Shown here in pieces: positions 1 through 5,120 of a DNA stretch of 5,120 nucleotides (its first letter is position 1; every line of letters starts with the position of its first letter). The DNA is from Candidatus Methanoplasma sp. (GTDB taxonomy: Archaea; Thermoplasmatota; Thermoplasmata; Methanomassiliicoccales; Methanomethylophilaceae), in NCBI GenBank assembly GCA_031256615.1, contig JAIRQG010000070.1, forward strand, positions 1 to 5,120. The letters run 5' to 3'. Under the pieces are notes generated by a model. That model was given only the letters and a program-made list of their open reading frames with translations, did not search any database and was not told the DNA's origin. Made by a program: the position numbers and the translations under genes.

Positions 1-149
1 ACCTCTTCGACCGACATGCCGGTCTCCCTCGGAATTATCATCTTGGCTATCTTGGACATGACAAGTATCTTTTCTCCGGGAAGTTCCTGAAGAAGGCGTA
101 TACCGTAAATTATCCCGGACGCGCCGGTTATCGCGATCACAGATCTCAC
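1..149 (-). CDS. ubiX: UbiX/Pad1-type flavin prenyltransferase, 5' end only
   Basis: Only the first 49 codons are visible; the gene runs off the left edge. The N-terminus reads MRSVIAITGASGIIYGIRLL, with the GASG loop at residues 9-12 followed by the YGIRLL helix start, the hallmark of the UbiX/Pad1 flavoprotein family. An MSKIAK segment at 31-36 matches the family's second strand and its conserved Ser-Lys. UbiX enzymes attach a dimethylallyl group to FMN, making the prenyl-FMN cofactor of UbiD decarboxylases. In archaea a UbiD homologue acts in the modified mevalonate pathway (anhydromevalonate phosphate decarboxylase), so a role in isoprenoid lipid synthesis is plausible; this is inference. 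I chose the GTG at 149 because it puts GASG at the usual distance from the N-terminus and has a strong Shine-Dalgarno site just upstream. GTG at 158, overlapping the previous stop, and GTG at 140 are alternatives. It lies 5 bp after the aCPSF1 gene and is probably co-transcribed with it. Confidence 0.88.
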   Translation of the reverse strand, partial: MRSVIAITGASGIIYGIRLLQELPGEKILVMSKIAKMIIPRETGMSVEE

Positions 150-151
150 AA

Positions 152-160
152 GGATCACCT
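152..160 (-). promoter_or_regulatory. Strong Shine-Dalgarno site for ubiX
   Basis: The minus strand reads AGGTGATCC, nine bases complementary to the usual archaeal 16S rRNA 3' end (GGATCACCT). It overlaps the TGA stop of aCPSF1 (157-155). Its GGTGA core lies 5 nt before the GTG at 149, which supports that start over GTG 158, which lies inside the site, and over GTG 140, which is rather far. The overlap with the upstream stop suggests translational coupling. Confidence 0.7.
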
Positions 161-2059
161 GAGCCTGATTGTTTCCAGATTAAGCGGCGCTTTGGTCTCG
201 ATGTTGAACTTTTTGTATATCGACGACGCGAGGTCCGTACATTTTCTGTCTTCGCCGTGGCCTATTATTATCCTGTCCGGCCTCGGCTCAAGCGATGAGA
301 TGTATTTCATCAGCTGTTTGCGGTCGGAGTGGCCCGAGAACCCGTCGACTGTCACGCGGTTCATCATTATGCTGAGGGATATCGATTTCCCTTTGCTGTT
401 GAGCGTGATGTCCTGGCGCCCTCTCTGTATGGTGCGGCCCAGGCTCCCTTCGGATTGCCAGCCGACGAATACCAATGTGTTCTTGGGATCGTCCGCCCAC
501 TCTCTGAAATATTCCATGACCGGGCCGCCGGACATCATGCCGCTTGTCGCAAGGACAATGCACGAATCCGGCGAGTGGCAGATCTCTTCTCTCATGTCCG
601 AGGTCTCGACCCTCTTGAATATTGGGGAAAGGAAGGGGTTCTCATTCTGCTGGAATATCTGCGTCCTGAGCTGGCTGTTGAGATATTCCGGATATGCCGT
701 GTGGATGGCCGTTGCTTCCCATATCATCCCGTCGAGGTAGACATTCATGGTCGGGATCTTGCCGGTGCGCATCAGTTCTTCGATCACAAGCATGACCTCC
801 TGGGACCTTCCTACCGCGAACACAGGTATCAGCACTTTGCCGCCGAGTTCCGAAGCATGCTGAAGTATCGCTTTTATTTCTTCGGACGCATCGACCCTTG
901 ACGGCTGAACATCGTTGTGGCCGCCGTATGTTGATTCGATGACCAGCGTCTCCAGCCTCGGGAACCTGTTGTTGGCGGGGTTGAAGAGCCATGTCTTTTC
1001 GTATTTTGTGTCTCCGGAGAAAGCAACGTTGTGAAGGCCATCGCCGATGTGGAAATGAGCGATCGCCGATCCGAGGATGTGCCCCGCGTTGTGGAAGGTC
1101 AGCCTGACATCCGGCGAGATATCCGTCGTCTCATTGTATTTCAGAGTGATGGTGTGCATTATCTCTTTGCGGACATGCTGCGCCTCGTAATGTTGCTTTT
1201 TTGCCTCGCCGTATCCCAACTTTATATTATCCAGCTGAAGCAGGGCCATGAGGTCCCTGGTCGGCGGGGTGCAGTAAACGGGCCCTTCGTAACCGTATTT
1301 GAAAAGCGCAGGAAGAGTGCCGCAGTGGTCTAGGTGCGCGTGTGTCAGAACGACAGCGTCTATCTCGCTTAGCGGCCTTGCTTCAGGTATCGCGAAATAC
1401 GGGGTGTTTTCGCTGGCTGGGTCAAGCCCGCAGTCGATCAGGACCTTACTGTCCCTTGTTGTGAGAAGCGTCGCGGATCTGCCCACCTGCCTGAATCCTC
1501 CCATGGTGGTCATCCTGACCCACTGCTCTCCCTCTATCGTTTCTCTGACGAGTCTTCTTGCGACGGATTTCAGCATCTTGTGCCTGTCGTCATGATACGC
1601 CCTTATGTACCCTCTTACATCGGATACTGTCTTCGACGGTATGGGAGGCGCCCTTATGACCTTCACGTTCCACCCGGATTCTTTCTTTATGCTGGACAGC
1701 AGCTGGCCTTCTTTGCCCAACACTTCGTTCGGGTTTATCGCTTCGATGATGGCCTCTCCTGTTTCTTCAATGAAGTTCACATCGAAGACCTCTGCAGACT
1801 CAGGTATCATGGAGAGAATCTTCTCTCTTACTTTCTCCGGGTCCTCAAGAGTGGACGGGTCCGGTCTGATATCTACCCTTCTTCTCAGATTCTGGGCAAG
1901 CATTTTGGGTATATCGTCACTGCCGGAAAACTTATCGTATTCGGTTGTATAGATGACAATGACGGAGCCTTCGAACTCTATCGCTGAAACATCCATTTCG
2001 GACGGCGTCAGCTTCCTTACCTCTTCCCTGAGATTTTCGAATATTCTGTCTGGGTTCAT
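155..2059 (-). CDS. aCPSF1/FttA: KH-domain beta-CASP ribonuclease and transcription terminator
   Basis: This is a full-length 634-residue archaeal CPSF1 homologue (FttA), about the usual family length. The N-terminus (about 1-140) holds two KH-type RNA-binding domains; the second has a GKEG loop at 115-118. The metallo-beta-lactamase fold follows from about 180: Asp209 in LIDCG, HAHLDH at 240-245, His327 in GHILGSA and Asp350 in FSGD are the expected zinc ligands. The beta-CASP region shows motif A Glu375 (VIESTYGG), FAVGRSQE at 413-421, motif B His577 (FSGHSD) and motif C His601 (IIGHGE). No catalytic residue is missing. Family members cut RNA 3' of U-rich tracts, act as endonuclease and 5'-3' exonuclease, and in Thermococcus and Methanococcus terminate transcription on RNA polymerase, working as dimers through the C-terminus. 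The ATG at 2059 has AGGA 6 nt upstream (2066-2069). The gene follows psmB by 55 bp, a known euryarchaeal linkage, and ends in TGA against ubiX. Confidence 0.97.
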   Translation of the reverse strand: MNPDRIFENLREEVRKLTPSEMDVSAIEFEGSVIVIYTTEYDKFSGSDDIPKMLAQNLRRRVDIRPDPSTLEDPEKVREKILSMIPESAEVFDVNFIEETGEAIIEAINPNEVLGKEGQLLSSIKKESGWNVKVIRAPPIPSKTVSDVRGYIRAYHDDRHKMLKSVARRLVRETIEGEQWVRMTTMGGFRQVGRSATLLTTRDSKVLIDCGLDPASENTPYFAIPEARPLSEIDAVVLTHAHLDHCGTLPALFKYGYEGPVYCTPPTRDLMALLQLDNIKLGYGEAKKQHYEAQHVRKEIMHTITLKYNETTDISPDVRLTFHNAGHILGSAIAHFHIGDGLHNVAFSGDTKYEKTWLFNPANNRFPRLETLVIESTYGGHNDVQPSRVDASEEIKAILQHASELGGKVLIPVFAVGRSQEVMLVIEELMRTGKIPTMNVYLDGMIWEATAIHTAYPEYLNSQLRTQIFQQNENPFLSPIFKRVETSDMREEICHSPDSCIVLATSGMMSGGPVMEYFREWADDPKNTLVFVGWQSEGSLGRTIQRGRQDITLNSKGKSISLSIMMNRVTVDGFSGHSDRKQLMKYISSLEPRPDRIIIGHGEDRKCTDLASSIYKKFNIETKAPLNLETIRLR

Positions 2060-2114
2060 TTGAAATCCTGCTTCTTGTCACAATAATTGTGGGTATGGTT
2101 TAGTGAAAAGGGGT
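2060..2114 (-). promoter_or_regulatory. psmB-aCPSF1 spacer with a 13-bp dyad
   Basis: This 55-bp spacer holds CACAAT (2079-2084), one central base, and ATTGTG (2086-2091), a perfect 6-bp inverted repeat 20 nt upstream of the aCPSF1 start. On the minus strand a short T4 tract (about 2107-2110) follows the psmB stop, too weak to call a terminator by eye. The AT-rich dyad core could serve as a poor TATA element or a protein-binding site. The spacer is short enough for read-through from psmB. Function is unproven. Confidence 0.35.
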
Positions 2115-2750
2115 TCAGTTAGGATATATGAATCCTAACTCTCCGCATCTGGTCTTGATCTGATCATGCGGTATCTCTTCATATCCTTTCGGGCCGATAT
2201 ATGATATCAGCATGCCGTCGCCGGACGCGCTGTCTCTCTTCCTCGAAGAGTTGAACGCCGTGATGACGACATCGATCGCCTCTTTTTTTGTCATGCTTTT
2301 CTTGTATGAAGCTTCAAGGGAACCCATCGCGAACGTCGAGCCGGAGCCGATCGACACGAAGTCATCCTCGATGTATCCGCCTGCCGCATCAACACTGAAC
2401 ACATGGCCGCCTGTCATATCACTGCCTGCAACGATCAATCCGAGATAGAACCCGTTGCGCATCACGTTGCCGACAAGAGTGGCCGCTGCTTTCACAGACA
2501 TCGGAGACCCTTTTTTCATCGAGTATATTGACACCTCGCTCTGTATGAATCTGACCATGAGCTGAGCGTCGCCTACGACGCCTGCAATGGTCATCCCGAG
2601 GTTGTCTGCAAGCTGGTATACTTTCTGGACATCGCTGTGCGCGATGATGTTCCCCATTGTTGCTCTCTGGTCGGATGCTAGGATCACACCATCTTTTATC
2701 TTCATCCCGATTGTGGTCGTTCCTGTCTTGAGTATATCCTCATTGCTCAT
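2115..2750 (-). CDS. psmB: 20S proteasome beta subunit (N-terminal threonine hydrolase)
   Basis: From the ATG at 2750 the product is 211 residues, the same length as the Thermoplasma acidophilum beta subunit. A 10-residue propeptide (MSNEDILKTG) precedes TTTIG, the autocleavage site that exposes the catalytic Thr (residue 11, Thr1 of the mature chain). In mature numbering Asp17 and Lys33 are at their canonical positions, and Ser126 (GSGS), Asp163 and Ser166 (RDSASG) match the Thermoplasma Ser129/Asp166/Ser169 set after a 3-residue shift. The subunit is therefore predicted active. Beta subunits form the two inner heptameric rings of the 20S core, which degrades unfolded proteins in the cytoplasm with the PAN ATPase. 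No alpha-subunit gene is in view. An in-frame ATG at 2798 would add 16 residues with no counterpart in the family; the 2750 start has AGGGA 5 nt upstream (2756-2760) and gives a normal propeptide, so I prefer it. It is the first gene of the leftward cluster. Confidence 0.97.
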   Translation of the reverse strand: MSNEDILKTGTTTIGMKIKDGVILASDQRATMGNIIAHSDVQKVYQLADNLGMTIAGVVGDAQLMVRFIQSEVSIYSMKKGSPMSVKAAATLVGNVMRNGFYLGLIVAGSDMTGGHVFSVDAAGGYIEDDFVSIGSGSTFAMGSLEASYKKSMTKKEAIDVVITAFNSSRKRDSASGDGMLISYIGPKGYEEIPHDQIKTRCGELGFIYPN

Positions 2751-2774
2751 TTTTGTCCCTTCGCTATTAATGAA

Positions 2775-2811
2775 ATGCAACAAAATGCATGTTAGCATAA
2801 CAAAGATGCTA
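2775..2811. repeat. Two adjacent dyads in the psmB promoter/leader
   Basis: On the plus strand ATGCA (2775-2779) and TGCAT (2786-2790) flank ACAAAA. Then TAGCAT (2793-2798) and ATGCTA (2806-2811) flank AACAAAG. The two units share the design GCA/GCAT arms around an ACAAA core and lie at or just downstream of the predicted psmB start point, where archaeal repressors commonly bind. They could be a tandem operator or small hairpins in the leader RNA. No regulator can be named. Confidence 0.4.
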
Positions 2812-2833
2812 TAATGTCCTTATACCCCAATCT

Positions 2834-2841
2834 TTTATAAA
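2834..2841 (-). promoter_or_regulatory. psmB: Probable TATA box of psmB
   Basis: The self-complementary octamer TTTATAAA is read on the minus strand in the context AAAGTTTATAAAAG, with A-rich bases just upstream resembling a BRE. A start point about 25 nt downstream would fall near 2812, giving a 5' leader of roughly 60 nt for psmB. Because the octamer is symmetric it could in principle also fire rightward, but the flank favours leftward use. A weaker TTATAG at about 2809-2814 is an alternative. Confidence 0.6.
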
Positions 2842-3058
2842 CTTTATTAAAGGCACGCATGTAAAAGCCGTCGAATATCTTCAGACCGGTACGTTCAAAG
2901 CATATGGTGTTTTTGCGTCGACCTCATGAAATCTGCGCCGCCTGGCTTTGTATCCTCCCCTTATTATCCTTTTTGGTGCGGATATACAGACGGACTCATC
3001 CAATTTCGGGAGGTTTAATTACGGAGAATGTAATCACTTCCCAAGATGGGAGAGTACC
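2842..3058 (+). promoter_or_regulatory. Leader/promoter region of the ribonucleotide reductase gene with competing hairpins
   Basis: These 217 bp hold no convincing gene or tRNA. The left part (about 2851-2953) shows nothing I recognise. Candidate rightward TATA elements are TTTATTAA (2843-2850), TTATTAT (2961-2967) and TTTAATTA (3014-3021), implying leaders of very different length, so the start point is open. In the right part GGGAGGT (3008-3014) can pair with ACTTCCC (3036-3042), enclosing a second stem ATTAC/GTAAT (3018-3022/3030-3034). TTCCC (3038-3042) can instead pair with GGGAG (3048-3052), the ribosome binding site. CCTCCC (2954-2959) can pair with GGGAGG (3008-3013) or with the ribosome binding site. 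A further small stem is TATCC/GGATA (2965-2969/2980-2984). These pairings were found by eye, without energy calculation. Confidence 0.4.
3048..3052 (+). promoter_or_regulatory. Shine-Dalgarno site of the ribonucleotide reductase gene
   Basis: GGGAG lies 6 nt before the ATG at 3059 and supports that start; no in-frame ATG lies close upstream. The same bases can be sequestered by TTCCC at 3038-3042 across a 5-nt loop (AAGAT). Confidence 0.6.
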
Positions 3059-5120
3059 ATGGATATTGAAGAATGGTTGGGCGAAGATAACCAATTGGGC
3101 ATTGATATTTGGCAGAAAAAATATTGCTACAACGGAGAGACATTCGACCACTGGCTGGACCGTATCAGCGGGGGGAACGCCGATATACGGGAGATGATTG
3201 TACAGAAAAAATTCCTTTTCGGAGGAAGGATATTGGCCAACAGGGGGCTGCAAAGGACCGGACTGAAGATCACTCTTTCAAACTGTTATGTTGTTACGCC
3301 ACCAGAGGACTCTATAGAATCTATATTCGAGTGCGCTGGTAAGCTCGCCAGAACATTCAGCTACGGAGGCGGCGTTGGAATAGACCTTTCCAAACTCGCT
3401 CCGCGCGGCGCGAAGATCAACAATACCGCATCCGAAACATCCGGTGCGGTGTCATTCACAGACCTCTACTCGATGGTCACGGGACTTATCGGACAGCACG
3501 GAAGGCGCGGAGCGCTTATGCTGTCCCTTTCCTGCGAACATCCTGACCTTGAAGAATTCACTAATGTGAAAACCGATGTCGACAGGGTCACCAAAGCAAA
3601 CATGTCGATACGTGTGACCGATGAATTCATGGAGTGCGTAAGGGAGAAGAGAGACTTCATGCAGAGATTCTGCAGGCCTGAAACAAAGGATGTTGTCGAG
3701 AAGAACCTCAACGCCCACGAATTCTTCAAGAAACTCTGCTATGCTAACTGGGATTACGGAGAGCCCGGGTGCCTCTTTTGGGACAGGATCGAGTCATGGA
3801 ACCTCATGAGCGAGTTCCCCGATTACCACTACGCGAGCACCAACCCCTGCGCAGAAGAGCCTCTGCCCCCGGGAGGGAGCTGCCTTCTCGGAAGCATAAA
3901 TCTTTCGGTCTTTGTCAAGGACGGAAAATTCGACGAAGAGGACTTCAGGCAAACTGTCGGCGTCTGCGTAAGAGGACTCAACGAGGTCCTCGAAGAAGGA
4001 CTGCCCCTCCATCCGCTGCAGGAACAAAGGGATTCCGTCAGGGACTGGAAGCAGACGGGCCTGGGGATAATGGGCCTTGCCGACATGCTGATAAAACTTG
4101 AGATGGAGTACGGAACAAAAGAGGCCATGGATTTCTGCCATTCGCTCGGTTTCATAATGGCCGATGCGGCAATAAGAGAATCCGCCCTGCTTGCAAAAGA
4201 GAACGGAAAGTTCCCCAAGTGCAACACCGAGCTTCTGATGATGTCTCCCTACTTCAATGAGAACACGTCCGAAGAAACAAAAGAACTTGTGAGAAAGCAC
4301 GGCATAAGGAATTCGCAGCTGCTTACGATCGCACCGACGGGTACGCTTTCGACGATGTTGGGAATATCGGGCGGCATCGAGCCGATATTCGCAAATTCGT
4401 ATGAGAGGAGGACCGTTTCCCTGTCTGACCACGATGAATTTTACAAGGTATACCCGCCGGTCGTGAAGGAATACATGGACAAGCACGGAGTTAACGATGA
4501 GAAGAACCTTCCGCATTTCTTCGTAACTGCCCAGAACCTTGATTACAAACAGCGCCTGAACCTTCAGGGCACATGGCAGATGCATATCGATGCATCGATA
4601 AGCTCAACAGTGAATCTTCCCGCCGATTTCCCGGAGACGGAAGTGTATGATCTCTACATGTATGCATGGCAGATAGGCTGCAAAGGCGTCACTGTGTTCA
4701 GGGACGGCTGCAAGCGTCTCGGCATCCTTACCACAAGCGAGAATGAAACGAAAAAAGAGGAAGAACCCAAGAACGGGAACCGCAAGAAGAGAGGATTCGT
4801 TGAGAATGTCGCCGATGACGTGGTCGGAAAGAAGAGAAAGCTTATGACCGGCTGCGGAAGCCTTCACTGTACGGCATTCTTCGACCCCCACAGCGGCGAA
4901 CTGCTGGAAGCGTATCTGAACAAAGGTTCCACCGGCGGCTGCAACAACTTCATGATAGGCCTGTCGAGGATGATCTCGCTGGCGGCAAGAAGCGGCTGCG
5001 ACATCTCTTCCATAGTGGATCAGCTCAAGAGCTGCGGATCGTGTCCTTCCTATGTTGTGAGGACGTTCACAAAGAGGGACACCAGCAAAGGATCGTGCTG
5101 CCCCATGGCGGTCGGCTGGG
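3059..5120 (+). CDS. nrdJ: Adenosylcobalamin-dependent (class II) ribonucleotide reductase, 3' end beyond window
   Basis: An open frame of 687 codons runs off the right edge. It encodes a ribonucleotide reductase catalytic subunit, which makes deoxyribonucleotides in the cytoplasm. The three active-site cysteines are visible: Cys76 in SNCY and Cys275 in GGSCLLGSINLS (the redox pair, E. coli R1 Cys225/Cys462) and Cys264 in NPCAE (the thiyl-radical cysteine, E. coli Cys439), with Asn262 and Glu266 as the usual partners. APTGTLS at 425-431 is the phosphate-binding loop. Only about 75 residues precede SNCY, so there is no N-terminal ATP-cone. After a charged linker (about 560-580) a TSCPD-type domain (about 597-663) begins with TGCGSLHC and includes STGGCNN, then CGSC (659-662) and Cys680-Cys681, probably part of the C-terminal redox or metal-binding cysteines. 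A TSCPD domain and the lack of a visible small-subunit gene favour class II (B12-dependent, NrdJ) over class I. The radical motif has Ala where NPCGE is usual. Transcribed divergently from psmB. Confidence 0.93.
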   Translation, partial: MDIEEWLGEDNQLGIDIWQKKYCYNGETFDHWLDRISGGNADIREMIVQKKFLFGGRILANRGLQRTGLKITLSNCYVVTPPEDSIESIFECAGKLARTFSYGGGVGIDLSKLAPRGAKINNTASETSGAVSFTDLYSMVTGLIGQHGRRGALMLSLSCEHPDLEEFTNVKTDVDRVTKANMSIRVTDEFMECVREKRDFMQRFCRPETKDVVEKNLNAHEFFKKLCYANWDYGEPGCLFWDRIESWNLMSEFPDYHYASTNPCAEEPLPPGGSCLLGSINLSVFVKDGKFDEEDFRQTVGVCVRGLNEVLEEGLPLHPLQEQRDSVRDWKQTGLGIMGLADMLIKLEMEYGTKEAMDFCHSLGFIMADAAIRESALLAKENGKFPKCNTELLMMSPYFNENTSEETKELVRKHGIRNSQLLTIAPTGTLSTMLGISGGIEPIFANSYERRTVSLSDHDEFYKVYPPVVKEYMDKHGVNDEKNLPHFFVTAQNLDYKQRLNLQGTWQMHIDASISSTVNLPADFPETEVYDLYMYAWQIGCKGVTVFRDGCKRLGILTTSENETKKEEEPKNGNRKKRGFVENVADDVVGKKRKLMTGCGSLHCTAFFDPHSGELLEAYLNKGSTGGCNNFMIGLSRMISLAARSGCDISSIVDQLKSCGSCPSYVVRTFTKRDTSKGSCCPMAVGW

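Noticed and set aside
192..1987. Several long open frames on the plus strand opposite aCPSF1 (e.g. 192-740, 329-901, 1580-1987)
   Set aside because: They are antisense to a fully conserved gene, show no recognisable motif, and arise from codon structure on the opposite strand.
2751..2798. N-terminal extension of psmB to the ATG at 2798
   Set aside because: It would add 16 residues before a normal-length propeptide, and the start would fall within a promoter-proximal dyad; the 2750 start has its own ribosome binding site.
2842..3058. Known cobalamin riboswitch or tRNA in the reductase leader
   Set aside because: I could not find a B12-box-like sequence, nor a cloverleaf; a GTTCAAA near 2893 resembles a T-loop but has no matching flanking stem.
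2904..3197. 97-codon open frame on the plus strand starting in the intergenic region
   Set aside because: It overlaps the start of the reductase gene out of frame, has no good ribosome binding site, and its second half is a shifted reading of reductase codons.
3794..4585. 263-codon open frame on the minus strand
   Set aside because: It lies wholly opposite conserved ribonucleotide reductase sequence, has no recognisable domain, and its composition looks like an antisense shadow.
4586..4599. Perfect 14-bp palindrome ATCGATGCATCGAT inside the reductase gene
   Set aside because: It encodes a conserved reductase segment (IDASI), and a palindrome of this length is not surprising by chance in a window of this size.
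3059..5120. Possible intein in the reductase, a frequent intein host
   Set aside because: The active-site motifs (SNCY, NPCAE, PTGTLS) are contiguous with normal spacing, and no splicing-domain motifs appear in the visible 687 codons.

Overview
This window looks archaeal. It carries a 20S proteasome beta subunit with an N-terminal-threonine active site, followed on the same strand by the KH-domain beta-CASP nuclease aCPSF1 (FttA), a pairing known from euryarchaea (MJ1237/MJ1236 in Methanocaldococcus jannaschii). TATA-like AT-rich boxes and Shine-Dalgarno sites matching an archaeal 16S 3' end fit this. The near-balanced base composition and the look of the proteins suggest a mesophilic euryarchaeon. 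A Thermoplasmatota or Methanomassiliicoccales-type lineage is my best guess, but it rests on impression, not on a search.

Layout: three genes run leftward and one runs rightward from a shared intergenic region. On the minus strand, in order of transcription, are psmB (2750 to 2115), aCPSF1/FttA (2059 to 155) and the 5' end of a UbiX-type flavin prenyltransferase (149 to beyond the left edge). The gaps are short (55 bp, then 5 bp), so they could be one operon. On the plus strand a ribonucleotide reductase large subunit of the adenosylcobalamin-dependent (class II) type starts at 3059 and runs off the right edge; 687 codons are visible with no stop.

The 308-bp divergent region (2751-3058) holds a good TATA box for psmB, two adjacent dyads at or just downstream of the predicted psmB start point, and upstream of the reductase a set of mutually exclusive hairpins that could hide or release its ribosome binding site. 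That leader is the least explained element here.

The three leftward genes serve protein turnover, transcription termination/RNA processing and prenyl-FMN cofactor synthesis; the rightward gene supplies deoxyribonucleotides. All are core functions. I see no mobile element, CRISPR array, tRNA, rRNA or sign of recent transfer.
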